Below are positions 45,801 through 54,704 of a stretch of DNA of 64,000 nt, piece after piece. Position 1 is the first letter of the stretch. Each line of letters opens with the position of its first letter. A program made the translations under genes and the position numbers. The notes beneath the pieces were generated by a model. It did not search any database and was not told where the DNA came from. It worked only from the letters and a program-made list of their open reading frames with translations. This DNA is from Streptomyces rishiriensis (GTDB taxonomy: Bacteria > Actinomycetota > Actinomycetes > Streptomycetales > Streptomycetaceae), in the NCBI RefSeq assembly GCF_030815485.1, contig NZ_JAUSWV010000002.1:6758001-6822000 (forward strand). Direction: 5' to 3'.

Positions 45801-47163
45801 TTACGAGACGGAGGCGCAGGCCTGGCTCGACCTGGTGGCCACCGCCCTGACGGAGGTCACGGAACCGGTGCCCGGACCACCGGCGCACGCGGGCCCCGTC
45901 ACAGCGGGACCCGCCGCTACGGGGCCTGTCACGGCGGGTCCTGTCGCCGCCCACGGGCCGACGACCGTCACGGAAGCTGTTTCCGCCACGGAAAGTGTTT
46001 CCGGCACCGTGACGAAGGCCCCCGTCACGCCCCGCTCCAAGCGCGCCGCACCCGTCACCGCGCGCCTGACCGGCAACCGTTTGCTGAGCCTGCCGGGCTC
46101 CGGCAAGGAGGTCCGCCGCTTCACCTTCGACACCCGCGACAGCGAGACCCCGCTCGTCTACGAGGCGGGCGACGCCCTGGGCGTACGGCCTCTCAACTCC
46201 CCGGACACGGTGGCGGAGTGGCTGAGCGTCACCGGTCTGGACGCGCACGCACGCGTGCAGGTGAACGGCGTCGGTGAGGTCGCGCTCGGTGAGGCCTTCC
46301 TGCGCCACCTCGACATCACCCGGATCACCCCGGCCCTGCTGCGTTTCACCGCCGACCGCACGCGCGATCCGCGTGAACTGCGCAAGCTGCTGCGTCCCGA
46401 CAACAAGGACGAGCAGGCGAAGTGGTCCTGGGGCCGCCAGGCCGTCGACGTGGTGGCCGAGTTCGGTGTCCGCGCCGACGCGCAGGAGTGGGCCGATCTG
46501 CTGGGGCGGCTGCAGCCGCGGTTGTACTCCATCTCGTCCAGCCCGCTGACCGACCCCCACCTCGTCTCGCTCACCGTTTCCGTCGTGCGGTACGAGAACC
46601 TGGCCGGCCGCCCCCGGCAGGGCGTCTGCTCGCCCTTCCTGGCCGACGCCGAGCCCGGCACCGAGGTGGCCGTCCACGTGCAGCGCTCCCCGCACTTCCG
46701 GCCGCCGGCCGACCCGGCCACCCCGATGGTGATGATCGGCCCCGGCACCGGGGTGGCGCCCTTCGTCGGCTTCCTCCATGAGCGCCGGGCGCGCGGGCAC
46801 CGGGCTCCCAACTGGCTGTTCTTCGGCGAGCAGCACCGGGCGACGGACTTCTACTACGAGGAGGAGCTGGCCGCGCTGCGCGACGACGGCACCCTCGCCC
46901 GTCTGGACACCGCCTTCTCCCGCGACCAGCGCGCCAAGGTCTACGTCCAGGACCGGATCCGCGAGCACGGCTCGCACCTGTGGTCCTGGCTCCAGGACGG
47001 CGCCCACTTCTACGTCTGCGGCGACGCCTCCCGGATGGCCAAGGACGTCGACCTGGCCCTGCGCGACGTCGCGGTCCTGCACGGCGGCCTGAGCGAACCG
47101 GAGGCGGCGGCCTATGTGAAGCAGCTCGCCTCCGACAAGCGGTACGTGCGGGACGTCTACTGA
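42892..47163 (+). CDS. nasA: assimilatory nitrate reductase fused to a sulfite-reductase-type flavoprotein
   Basis: A 1423-residue multidomain protein from GTG 42892. The molybdenum half (residues 1-720) has the [4Fe-4S] site Cys20, Cys23, Cys27 and Cys60 (VCSYCGVGCG, RLCTKG), the molybdenum-ligand region NSRLCMASAGTGYK, and a dinucleotide-binding C-terminal domain. An Ala/Pro-rich linker leads to a flavodoxin domain near 843 (RRVVILWASQTGNAEDFAST), then from about 1050 a CysJ-like FAD domain with RLYSISSSPL and an NADPH domain from about 1276 (VMIGPGTGVAPF). Electrons can thus run from NADPH through FAD and FMN to the Fe-S and Mo centres in one chain, reducing nitrate to nitrite. No nir or nitrate transport genes are adjacent. 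Confidence 0.92.
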   Translation: MAALDPRTDSATTTQVRTVCSYCGVGCGMLLDVGRGPDGRRTVLKASGDKQHPANFGRLCTKGATTADMLAAPGRLTGALVRSDRGAEPEPAPVDAAIAETARRLRAVVDEHGPDAVALYVSGQMSLEAQYLANKLAKGYLRTNQIESNSRLCMASAGTGYKLSLGADGPPGSYEDLDKADVFLVIGSNMADCHPILFLRMMDRVKAGAKLIVVDPRRTATAAKADLFLQVAPGTDLALLNGLLHLLHENGHTDPDFVAAYTEGWEGMPEFLADYAPATVAEITGIPEDDLRAAARLIGEAGEWTSCWTMGLNQSTHGTWNTNALINLHLATGRICRPGSGPFSLTGQPNAMGGREMGYMGPGLPGQRSVLVEGDRAFVEELWGLAPGTIRADGVGKGTVEMFRKLAEGDIKACWIICTNPVASVANRRTVIEGLEAAEFVVVQDVFAETETNAYADVVLPGALWTETEGVLINSERNLTLAQPAADPPGEAMADWRLIAAVARAMGYESGFSYDSAEQVFEEIKRAHNAQTGYDLRGVTYDRLRATSVQWPAATADGPDRNPIRYVNVDGSLTFPTASGRAVFHPRPHVPPAEMPDDDYPFFLNTGRLQHQWHTLTKTARVAKLNKLNPGPFVEVHPEDAAALGVADGDSVEVASRRGRAVLPAVVTDRVLPGSCFAPFHWNDLFGEYLSVNAVTSDAVDPLSFQPELKVCAVSLTKVSTPVAVQPPVTESPAPEKPTGNVPGFRSPVPEGPGAALVPTAVLPAAAEVFGLRPAPPPVLTERERQYLVGFLAGIPAGAPGVPVLPADAPFSSEHALWVNGTLAGMYSRTAPAASAPPRTPTRRVVILWASQTGNAEDFASTTAERLTAGGHPASLVAMDEADPAALPSDADLLLITSTFGDGDAPDNGAGFWDGLAALDTGRLEGHRYAVLAFGDSSYDDFCGHGRRLDRRLDELGAVRLAPRADCEPDYETEAQAWLDLVATALTEVTEPVPGPPAHAGPVTAGPAATGPVTAGPVAAHGPTTVTEAVSATESVSGTVTKAPVTPRSKRAAPVTARLTGNRLLSLPGSGKEVRRFTFDTRDSETPLVYEAGDALGVRPLNSPDTVAEWLSVTGLDAHARVQVNGVGEVALGEAFLRHLDITRITPALLRFTADRTRDPRELRKLLRPDNKDEQAKWSWGRQAVDVVAEFGVRADAQEWADLLGRLQPRLYSISSSPLTDPHLVSLTVSVVRYENLAGRPRQGVCSPFLADAEPGTEVAVHVQRSPHFRPPADPATPMVMIGPGTGVAPFVGFLHERRARGHRAPNWLFFGEQHRATDFYYEEELAALRDDGTLARLDTAFSRDQRAKVYVQDRIREHGSHLWSWLQDGAHFYVCGDASRMAKDVDLALRDVAVLHGGLSEPEAAAYVKQLASDKRYVRDVY

Positions 47164-47342
47164 CGGAAGTCACCAAAATGGCCCGTGGAAGGCGCAGGCA
47201 CCAAGTGGCGTTGCGCCGAAGAGAGTTGATATTCGGCCATCGCGGCGCGTCTATGTTCGTTTTCTCAACAGGAGTGGACAAGATCTGACGCACCCTCCGT
47301 CCGTGCGAAGCCGCACGGGTCGCCCCGAGGAAGGTCGTGGTC

Positions 47343-50300
47343 ATGTCGCACCCGCACGTGTCGTCCATGGACCGGCCGGACCGCCCCCAGTGGGTGGAAC
47401 CGGATCACCCCCGGCGGGCGGTCGTCAGCCGTCGTCGTCTGCTCGAAGGGTCGGCCGCCGTCCTCGGCGCGCTCGCCCTGGCCGCGCCGTCCACCGCTCA
47501 CCGGGCCGTCGCGGCCGACGGCACCCCGGAGTGGAACGGCGCCATCGACGTCTTCCGGCTCGGTACCGAAGCCCCGCACACCACCCTGATGCCGTACGCG
47601 GACCTCCCCCAGGCGCTCGCCGCCGACCGCACCCGCTCGCCCTACCGGCTGAGCCTCGACGGCATCTGGAAGTTCGCCCACGCCGACCGTCCCGACGACC
47701 GGGACCCCGACTTCCACCGCACCGACGTCGACGACAGCGGCTGGGACACCCTCCCGGTCCCCGCCGCCTGGCAGTTGCACGGTTACGACCGTCCGATCTA
47801 CATCAACATCACCTACCCGTGGTGGGGCGCCAACGGACTGGGGGAGGAGGCGCAGCCGCCGGCCGCCCCCACCCGCTACAACCCCGTGGGTCAGTACCGT
47901 CGCACCTTCACCGTCCCGCGCGGCTGGGCGGGACGGCGGACGTTCCTTCACTTCGAGGGGGTCAAGTCCGCCCACTACGTGTGGATCAACGGCGAGTTGG
48001 TCGGTTACCACGAGGATTCCTACGACCCCGCCGAGTACGACATCACCCCGCACCTCAGGCCGGGCACCAACCAGATCGCGGTGGAGGTCTATCGCTACTC
48101 GGACGGCGACTGGCTGGAGGACCAGGACATGATCCGGCTGAGCGGCATCTTCCGCTCGGTCTACCTGTTCTCCACACCCGCCGTGCACCTGCGTGACTTC
48201 AGGCTGGACACCCCGCTGAGCGACGACCACGAGGCGGCCGAGCTGTCGGTCACCGCGAACGTGCGGGACTACGGCGGACAGGGCGCCGGCCGGTACTCCG
48301 TCGAAACGCAGCTGTACGACGCGAGCGGACATCCGGTGTGGTCCCGGCCCCTCCAGCAGACCGTCGCGCTCGGCGCCGGGGAGGAGACGGCCGTCCAGGC
48401 CGCCAAGGCCGTGCCCGCGCCACGGCTGTGGTCGGCCGAGCATCCGTACCTCTACACGGCCGTGCTCCGCCTGCGCGACCCGTCGGGAAAGGTGATCGAA
48501 ACCCTTTCCCACCGGGTGGGTCTGCGCGAGTTCGCGCTCAAGGACGGCCTGATGCGCATCAACGGCAAGCCGGTCTCCTTCCGGGGCACCAACCGGCACG
48601 AGATGCACCCGACCCGGGGTTCGGCCCTCACCCGCGCCGACCTCGTCGAGGACATCGGGATCATCAAGCGGCTGAACATCAACTCCGTCCGCACCTCGCA
48701 CTACCCCAACAACCCGCAGTGGCTGGAACTCGCGGACGAGTACGGCCTGTACCTCGTCGACGAGACCAACCTGGAGACCCACGGCATCCGGGGCGAGTAC
48801 CCGGGCAACCACGCCGAGTGGACGAAGGCGTGCGTGGCCCGCGCGCAGAACATGGTCCACCGCGACAAGAACCACGCGTCGGTCGTCATCTGGTCCCTCG
48901 GCAACGAGGCCGGCGGGGGCACCACGTTCAACGCCATGCACGACTGGATCCGCTCCTACGACACCACCCGTGTCATCCAGTACGAGGGCGACGACCGCCC
49001 GGGCATCAGCGACATCCGCTCCGAGATGTACGACGCTCCCGCGCGCGTCGAGCAACGGGCGAAGGACACCACCGACACCCGGCCGTACGTGATGATCGAG
49101 TACTCCCACGCGATGGGGAACTCCAGCGGGAACTTCAAGAAGTACTGGGACCTGATCCGCCGTCACGACGTGCTCCAGGGCGGCTGGATCTGGGACTTCG
49201 TCGACCAGGCCCTCGACTGGCCCACCCCCGTCCGCAAGCTGTTCACCGAGACCGGGCCCACCGCGCTCAGGGGCGAACTCATCGCCTCCGGCGGCAGCTT
49301 CACCCGCGACGAGGGCGTCTCCGGCGGAACCGTTTTCGCCCGCGACACCGCGCTGGACCTCACCGGCTCCCTCACGCTGGAGGCCTGGATCACCCCGCGC
49401 GTAACCGGTTACCACCAGCCGATCCTCGCGAAGGGCGACACCCAGTACGCCCTGAAACAGACGAACCGGACCCTCGAGTTCTTCATCTACGGCAGCGGCC
49501 AGTGGATCACCGCGAGCTGGGCGCTGCCGGACGGCTGGACCGGCACCGAGCACCAGGTCGCGGGCGTCTTCGACGCGACGGCCGGCACGCTGACGCTGTA
49601 CGTCGACGGCACGGTCCGGGCCACCCGCACCACCACGGTGCGCCCCGGAAACAACACCGCGCCGCTGTCCCTGGCCACCGACGTCGACAACCCCACCCGG
49701 GAGTTCAGCGGCACCGTCCGGCGGGCACACGTGTACGCCCGGGCGCTGAGCGCGGCCGAACTGGCCTCCGGCGACCGCGGTCCCGACGACGACGGCGTCC
49801 GGTTCTGGTTCGACGCCGCCACCGTCGGCCTCACCGAGAAGCGTCCCCGCGAGAAGTTCTTCCGCGCCTACGGCGGCGACTGGGGCGACAACCCCAACGA
49901 CGGGGCCTTCTCCGGCGACGGCATCGTCACCGCCGACCGCGGGGCCACCGGCAAGTCCGCCGAGGCCAAGCGGATCTACCAGGCCGTCGGCGCGGCACCG
50001 GCCTCCGGCGACCTGCTCGCACCCGGCGCGGCGATCACCCTCACCAATGAGTACCTCTTCACCAACCTCCGCGAATTCGACGGACGGTGGGAGCTCGTCC
50101 GGGACGGTGAAGTGGTCCGGCGCGGAAAGCTGAGCCGTGCCCAACTCGACGTGGCCGCGCTGTCGAGCAAGGACGTCACCGTGCCCTTCGAGCTGCCGGA
50201 CCGCCCGGCGCCGGGCGCCGAGTACTTCCTCCAGTTGTCGTTCACCACCCGGGAGACGACGAAGTGGGCGAAGTCCGGTTTCGAGGTGGCGAGGCTGCAA

Positions 50301-51275
50301 CTGGCCGTCGACGCCGGGAGCCCCGCGGTCACACCCGTGCCGCTGGCCGGCGTCCCGGCGCTCAGCCATCGGGACGGCGCCGGATCGGTCACCGTCGAGG
50401 GCGAGACCTTCTCGGTGACCGTCGACAAGAAGACCGGCGTCATCACCTCCTACGAGGCCGACGGCGCCCGTCTGATCTCCTCGGGACCGGCCCCCAACTT
50501 CTGGCGTGCCCCGACCGACAACGACCGGGGAAACGGGCAGCACACCCGCAACCAGACCTGGCGCGACGCCGGCGCGCGTCGCAAGGTGACCGAGGTGAGC
50601 GTGCGGGCTCTGCGTGACCGGGCCGTCGAGATCAAGATCGCCGGCACTTTGCCCACCACGACGGAATCGACGTACACCACCACCTACACCGTTTTCGGAA
50701 ACGGCGAGATCAAGGTGGACAACACCCTGCACCCGGGAGCCGCCTCCCTGCCGTACATCCCGGAGATCGGCACGCTGCTGTTCCTGCCCGCCCGACTGGA
50801 GAAGCTGCACTACTACGGTCGCGGCCCCGAGGAGAACCACTGGGACCGCAACGACGCCACCGACGTGGGCCGCTACTCCGGCACCGTCAGCGGGCAGTGG
50901 ACCTCCTATCTGAGGCCCCAGGAGAACGGCAACAAGACCGACGTCCGCTGGGTCGCCCTCACCGACGGCGACGGCACCGGGCTGCTGGTCTCCGGCGAGC
51001 CGCTGCTGGAGTTCAACGCCTCGCACTTCACCCCGGAGGACCTGTCCGTCGGAGCCCGCCACGACTACCAGCTCACGCCTCGCAAGGAGGTCGTACTGCG
51101 GCTGAACCACCGGCAGATGGGCGTCGGCGGTGACAACAGCTGGGGCGCGCACACGCACGACGAGTTCAAGCTCTTCGCCGACCGCGACTACGCGTACACC
51201 TACCGGCTCCGGCCGTTGACCGACGTCGGCAAGGCGACGGCCGCGTCACGACGGCCCACGGCAACCTCCGAGTAA
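47343..51275 (+). CDS. TAT-exported GH2 beta-galactosidase with inserted LamG domain
   Basis: A 1310-residue glycoside hydrolase. GAGGAAGG lies 8 nt before ATG 47343. The N-terminus has a twin-arginine motif (SRRRLLEGSAAVLGALALAA), so it is folded before export. GH2 order: sugar-binding jelly roll, LRDFRLDTPL immunoglobulin-like domain, then the TIM barrel with acid/base Glu522 (WSLGNEAGGG) and nucleophile Glu586 (VMIEYSHAMGNSSG), and a C-terminal beta-galactosidase small-chain domain. Residues about 644-830 are a LamG/concanavalin-like domain (LTLEAWITPRVTGYHQPI, LTLYVDGTVRATRTTTVR) inserted inside the barrel region, after GGWIWDFVDQAL. It probably degrades extracellular galactose-containing polysaccharide. 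Confidence 0.9.
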   Translation: MSHPHVSSMDRPDRPQWVEPDHPRRAVVSRRRLLEGSAAVLGALALAAPSTAHRAVAADGTPEWNGAIDVFRLGTEAPHTTLMPYADLPQALAADRTRSPYRLSLDGIWKFAHADRPDDRDPDFHRTDVDDSGWDTLPVPAAWQLHGYDRPIYINITYPWWGANGLGEEAQPPAAPTRYNPVGQYRRTFTVPRGWAGRRTFLHFEGVKSAHYVWINGELVGYHEDSYDPAEYDITPHLRPGTNQIAVEVYRYSDGDWLEDQDMIRLSGIFRSVYLFSTPAVHLRDFRLDTPLSDDHEAAELSVTANVRDYGGQGAGRYSVETQLYDASGHPVWSRPLQQTVALGAGEETAVQAAKAVPAPRLWSAEHPYLYTAVLRLRDPSGKVIETLSHRVGLREFALKDGLMRINGKPVSFRGTNRHEMHPTRGSALTRADLVEDIGIIKRLNINSVRTSHYPNNPQWLELADEYGLYLVDETNLETHGIRGEYPGNHAEWTKACVARAQNMVHRDKNHASVVIWSLGNEAGGGTTFNAMHDWIRSYDTTRVIQYEGDDRPGISDIRSEMYDAPARVEQRAKDTTDTRPYVMIEYSHAMGNSSGNFKKYWDLIRRHDVLQGGWIWDFVDQALDWPTPVRKLFTETGPTALRGELIASGGSFTRDEGVSGGTVFARDTALDLTGSLTLEAWITPRVTGYHQPILAKGDTQYALKQTNRTLEFFIYGSGQWITASWALPDGWTGTEHQVAGVFDATAGTLTLYVDGTVRATRTTTVRPGNNTAPLSLATDVDNPTREFSGTVRRAHVYARALSAAELASGDRGPDDDGVRFWFDAATVGLTEKRPREKFFRAYGGDWGDNPNDGAFSGDGIVTADRGATGKSAEAKRIYQAVGAAPASGDLLAPGAAITLTNEYLFTNLREFDGRWELVRDGEVVRRGKLSRAQLDVAALSSKDVTVPFELPDRPAPGAEYFLQLSFTTRETTKWAKSGFEVARLQLAVDAGSPAVTPVPLAGVPALSHRDGAGSVTVEGETFSVTVDKKTGVITSYEADGARLISSGPAPNFWRAPTDNDRGNGQHTRNQTWRDAGARRKVTEVSVRALRDRAVEIKIAGTLPTTTESTYTTTYTVFGNGEIKVDNTLHPGAASLPYIPEIGTLLFLPARLEKLHYYGRGPEENHWDRNDATDVGRYSGTVSGQWTSYLRPQENGNKTDVRWVALTDGDGTGLLVSGEPLLEFNASHFTPEDLSVGARHDYQLTPRKEVVLRLNHRQMGVGGDNSWGAHTHDEFKLFADRDYAYTYRLRPLTDVGKATAASRRPTATSE

Positions 51276-51342
51276 CCGCTTCCACCGCTTCCACCGCTTC
51301 CACCGCTCCACCGCGTCCACCACTCCACCGCTCCACCGCGTC
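51276..51342. repeat. CCGCTTCCA-type 9-bp repeats
   Basis: Three exact CCGCTTCCA units from 51276, then shorter CCGCTCCA, CCGCGTCCA and CCACTCCA variants, directly after the beta-galactosidase stop codon. Confidence 0.7.
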
Positions 51343-51359
51343 AGACCGGCTCCACCACC

Positions 51360-51419
51360 GCCGGCGGTACGGACACGGGTACGGCCATGGCCGCCGGACC
51401 GCGTACCCGTACCGCCGGC
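51360..51419. terminator. long complex hairpin between beta-galactosidase and DUF6980 genes
   Basis: GCCGGCGGTACGG (51360-51372) pairs perfectly with CCGTACCGCCGGC (51407-51419); the loop contains competing arms ACGGGTACG and CGTACCCGT and the palindrome CGGCCATGGCCG. It is probably a bidirectional terminator. Confidence 0.65.
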
Positions 51420-51434
51420 GTTCCTTCGGGCGCT

Positions 51435-51788
51435 TCAGCGAGAAGGCGGTGGGTCCTGGCCGGCCGGCGCCGCCGGGTCGGTCGGGCCTTCCCGCAGCCA
51501 CCGCTCGTCCTCGAACTCCGGCGGCACCCGGTCCTCCCAGGGATCGATCCCCCGTGCCTCGAGGGCGTCGAACCACCCGTCCCGTCGCGACTGCGGCAGA
51601 CGTGTGCCGCACCACGGGCAGAAGGCGATCTCCCGGTAGGCCGACCCTCCGTCGTGGACGATCAGGCCGTACTCCCGGAACTTCGGCTCGTACCGCACCA
51701 GTGCGTCCGGGCAGGCGAAGACGTCGGGGTGCGTCCCGCATCGCCGGTCGGCCTGGCGGGTCATCTCGGCACAGCAGTGATCGATCAC
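51435..51788 (-). CDS. small zinc-binding-like protein (DUF6980 family)
   Basis: A 117-residue protein that opens MIDHCCAEMTRQADRRCGTH, continues with FACPDALVRYEPKFREYGLI, and has a C-terminal FCPWCGTRLPQSRRD. The paired cysteines (CC, C-x7-C-P, C-x2-C-G) are the pattern of a family I recall as DUF6980, likely a zinc-ribbon protein. Function is unknown. It is divergent from the lipoamide dehydrogenase gene with 86 bp between starts. Confidence 0.65.
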   Translation of the reverse strand: MIDHCCAEMTRQADRRCGTHPDVFACPDALVRYEPKFREYGLIVHDGGSAYREIAFCPWCGTRLPQSRRDGWFDALEARGIDPWEDRVPPEFEDERWLREGPTDPAAPAGQDPPPSR

Positions 51789-51874
51789 TCACACATTCTC
51801 CCCGGCGGCGCGCGAGAATCGGAACGGCAGCACGCATCACCCGTATCGCACTCCACGGAAAAGGAATCGAATCC

Positions 51875-53287
51875 ATGACCGAGCAGGACGAACGCTTCGA
51901 CGTCGTGGTCCTAGGCGCCGGCCCCGGCGGCTACGTCGCCGCGGTCCGCGCCGCCCAACTGGGCAAGCGCGTCGCCGTCGTCGAGGAGAAGTACTGGGGC
52001 GGCGTCTGCCTGAACGTGGGCTGCATTCCCACCAAGGCCCTCCTGCGCAACGCCGAACTCGCCCACATCTTCACCCGGGAGGCGAAGACCTTCGGCATCA
52101 AGGTCGACGGGCAGGTCTCCTTCGACTACGGAGAGGCGTACCGCCGCAGCCGCAAGGTCGCCGACGGCCGGGTCAAGGGCGTCCACTACCTGATGAAGAA
52201 GAACAAGATCACCGAGTTCGACGGCCGCGGCACGTTCGTCGACGACCACACCCTCTCGGTAACCGGTTACGACGGGGAGACCCGCACCATCGGTTTCGAC
52301 CACTGCATCATCGCCACCGGCGCCACCCCCAAACTGCTCCCCGGCACCCGCCGGACCGCCCGCGTCGTGACGTACGAGGAGCAGATCCTCGCCGACGACC
52401 TTCCGCAGTCGATCGTCATCGCGGGCGCCGGCGCCATCGGCATCGAGTTCGCGTACGTCCTGCACAACTACGGCGTGAAGGTCACGATCGTCGAGTTCCT
52501 GGACCGGGTCGCGCCGCTCGAGGATGCCGAGGTGTCCGCCGAACTGGCCAAGCAGTACCGCAAGTTGGGCATCGACGTGCTCACCTCGACCCGCGTGGAG
52601 TCCATCGACGAGTCCGGTCCCCGGGTCCGCGTCACGGTCACCGGCAAGGACGGCGCCCAGCAGGTCCTGGAGTCCGACAAGGTGCTCCAGGCGATCGGCT
52701 TCGCCCCGAACGTCACCGGCTACGGCCTGGAGAACACGGGTGTGCGGGTCACCGAGCGCGGAGCGATCGACGTCGACGGCCGCTGTCGCACCTCCGTCCC
52801 GCACATCTACGCCATCGGTGACGTCACCGCGAAGCTGATGCTCGCGCACGCCGCCGAGGCCATGGGCGTCATCGCCGCCGAGACCCTCGCCGACGCGGAG
52901 ACCATGGAGCTGGACTACGCCATGATCCCGCGCGCCACCTACTGCCAGCCCCAGGTCGCCAGCTTCGGCTACACCGAGGCCCAGGCGCGGGAAAAGGGTT
53001 ACGACGTCAAGGTGGCGAAGTTCCCGTTCACCGCGAACGGCAAGTCGCACGGCCTCGGCGACACCACCGGTTTCGTGAAACTGATCAGCGACGCCACGCA
53101 CGGCGAGCTCATCGGCGGTCATCTGATCGGCCCCGACGTCACCGAACTGCTCCCCGAGCTGACCCTCGCCCAGCAGTGGGATCTCACCGTCCACGAGGTC
53201 GCCCGCAACGTCCATGCCCACCCGACGCTGGGTGAGGCCGTCAAGGAGGCCGTCCACGGACTGGCCGGACACATGATCAACATGTAG
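51875..53287 (+). CDS. lpdA: dihydrolipoyl dehydrogenase
   Basis: A 470-residue flavoprotein disulfide reductase. AAGGAA lies 8 nt before the ATG. The FAD site is VVLGAGPGGYVAAVRAAQLG; the redox disulfide is in GGVCLNVGCIPTKALLRN (C-x4-C); the NAD site is IAGAGAIGIEFAYVLHNYGV; and the C-terminal active-site motif HAHPTLGE provides the catalytic His/Glu. It oxidises dihydrolipoamide in pyruvate, oxoglutarate or branched-chain dehydrogenase complexes. No E1 or E2 genes are adjacent. A strong hairpin follows the stop codon. Confidence 0.93.
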   Translation: MTEQDERFDVVVLGAGPGGYVAAVRAAQLGKRVAVVEEKYWGGVCLNVGCIPTKALLRNAELAHIFTREAKTFGIKVDGQVSFDYGEAYRRSRKVADGRVKGVHYLMKKNKITEFDGRGTFVDDHTLSVTGYDGETRTIGFDHCIIATGATPKLLPGTRRTARVVTYEEQILADDLPQSIVIAGAGAIGIEFAYVLHNYGVKVTIVEFLDRVAPLEDAEVSAELAKQYRKLGIDVLTSTRVESIDESGPRVRVTVTGKDGAQQVLESDKVLQAIGFAPNVTGYGLENTGVRVTERGAIDVDGRCRTSVPHIYAIGDVTAKLMLAHAAEAMGVIAAETLADAETMELDYAMIPRATYCQPQVASFGYTEAQAREKGYDVKVAKFPFTANGKSHGLGDTTGFVKLISDATHGELIGGHLIGPDVTELLPELTLAQQWDLTVHEVARNVHAHPTLGEAVKEAVHGLAGHMINM

Positions 53288-53300
53288 CGGGCCTCCGTAC

Positions 53301-53332
53301 GGGCGGGGTCGTTCATCCGAACGGCCCCGCCC
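53301..53332 (+). terminator. terminator hairpin after lipoamide dehydrogenase
   Basis: GGGCGGGGTCGTTC (53301-53314) and GAACGGCCCCGCCC (53319-53332) form a 14-bp stem, with one G-T pair, around an ATCC loop. Confidence 0.8.
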
Positions 53333-53417
53333 CGTTCGCCGCCGCCGTACGGCCGGGATGTGCTGGCATCCACCGGCCCGACCGGGCCGGAGGTGATCGA
53401 CGGCGAGGGAGCCCGCC

Positions 53418-54704
53418 ATGCCGGACAGCGGTGATTCCGCCGACGCGGAGCTGGAAACACTCAGGGCCCGCATCGCCGCACTGGAGGAGGAGCGCACCCG
53501 CCGCCCCAGCCACCACCGCGTCCGCTCGATCGTCGCGGTGGTCCTCATCGTCCTCGGCTGCGTGCTGGCCCCGCTGGGCGTGGTGGCGGCCTGGACCTCG
53601 AGCATCGTGGGCGACACCGGCCGTTACGTCGACACCGTCCGCCCGCTGGCCTCCGACAAGGACGTCCAGAACGCGGCCGCCACCCGGGTCACGAACGCGG
53701 TGATGGAACGACTCGACCTCACCGCACTCCTCCAGGACGCCGCCCCGGCCCAGCGTCCCCTGCTGGAGAAGGCCCTCGGCAGGCTCGGTCCCTCGCTCGA
53801 GAGCGCCGTCCGCAGCTTCGTGCACGACAAGGCGCAGGCGGTCGTGGCCTCGGACGCCTTCGAGAAGATCTGGACCGACGCCAACCGCAGGATCCACGGT
53901 GCCGTCGAGAAGGCCCTCACGGGCAGCGGCGGCGGCGCGGTGAAGATCGAGAACGACACGGTGACGGTCGACCTCGCCCCGGTCGTCGACCAGGTCAAGC
54001 AACGGCTCGTCGACTCCGGGATGACGGTCGCGGGGAAGATCCCCGAGATCCACACCGACTTCACGGTCGTCAGGTCCGAGGACATCGGCAAGGTGAAGAC
54101 GTACTTCCGGCTGCTGCAGCTGGCCGGTTTCTGGCTGCCCGTCATCGCGGTCCTGCTGGTGGCGGCGGGCGTCCTGGTCTCGGCGCACCGCCGCCGGGTC
54201 CTGATCGTCGCCGCCCTCTGTTTCGCCTTCGCCACGCTCCTGCTGGGCGTCGCGCTGACCGTTTTCCGGGTCGTCTACCTGGACGCTCTCCCGGCCGGCG
54301 TCTCCCAGCCGGCCGCCGGGTCCGTGTACGACACCCTCACCCGTTTCCTGCGCACCTCCGTGCGCTCGGTGGTGGCCCTCGGCGTGGTGATCGCGGTCGC
54401 CGCCTGGCTGACCGGGCCCGGCCGTCACGCCGCCCTGGTGCGGCGCCTGTGGCACTCGGGCATCGGCGCCGTGCGCGGGACCGCCGATCACGCCGGACTG
54501 CGCACCGGTCCCGTCGGCCCGTTCGTCGACCGCTACCGCACCTGGCTCACCTGGATCCTGGCCGCGGGAGCCGTCCTGGCCTTTCTCCTGTGGCCGTATC
54601 CGACCGGCTGGGTCGTGGTCGGCCTCGCCCTCGCCCTGCTCTTCGCGCTGGGGATCGTCGACTTCCTCGCGACCCGGCCACGCCGGAAGGACAGCCCCGT
54701 ATGA
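53418..54704 (+). CDS. integral membrane protein, unknown function
   Basis: A 428-residue protein. An N-terminal short coiled coil (AELETLRARIAALEEERTRR) precedes one transmembrane helix (IVAVVLIVLGCVLAPLGVVA). An extracytoplasmic region of about 160 residues (DTGRYVDTVRPLASDKDVQN, VKIENDTVTVDLAPVVDQVK) follows. Four or five more helices end the protein (LPVIAVLLVAAGVLVSA, LIVAALCFAFATLLLGVAL, VALGVVIAVAAWLTG, ILAAGAVLAFLLW). The external part starting after the first helix resembles a family of actinobacterial membrane proteins with no known role. The next gene starts at its stop (ATGA), so the two are translated together. Confidence 0.72.
   Translation: MPDSGDSADAELETLRARIAALEEERTRRPSHHRVRSIVAVVLIVLGCVLAPLGVVAAWTSSIVGDTGRYVDTVRPLASDKDVQNAAATRVTNAVMERLDLTALLQDAAPAQRPLLEKALGRLGPSLESAVRSFVHDKAQAVVASDAFEKIWTDANRRIHGAVEKALTGSGGGAVKIENDTVTVDLAPVVDQVKQRLVDSGMTVAGKIPEIHTDFTVVRSEDIGKVKTYFRLLQLAGFWLPVIAVLLVAAGVLVSAHRRRVLIVAALCFAFATLLLGVALTVFRVVYLDALPAGVSQPAAGSVYDTLTRFLRTSVRSVVALGVVIAVAAWLTGPGRHAALVRRLWHSGIGAVRGTADHAGLRTGPVGPFVDRYRTWLTWILAAGAVLAFLLWPYPTGWVVVGLALALLFALGIVDFLATRPRRKDSPV

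Noticed and set aside
42781..47082. 1433-residue open frame antisense to the nitrate reductase gene
   Set aside because: Long antisense frames are normal in DNA with G/C-biased third positions. Its composition is Gly/Val/Arg-rich without motifs, and the sense strand encodes a complete multidomain enzyme.
47265..51158. 1297-residue open frame antisense to the beta-galactosidase
   Set aside because: Same explanation: a shadow of the GH2 gene, whose domains and catalytic residues are all intact on the plus strand.
49401..52270. Two exact GTAACCGGTTAC palindromes, at 49401-49412 and 52259-52270
   Set aside because: Each lies inside a coding region and reads as Val-Thr-Gly-Tyr in frame. They are far from promoters, so operator function is unlikely, although the rare GTA codon in both is noted.
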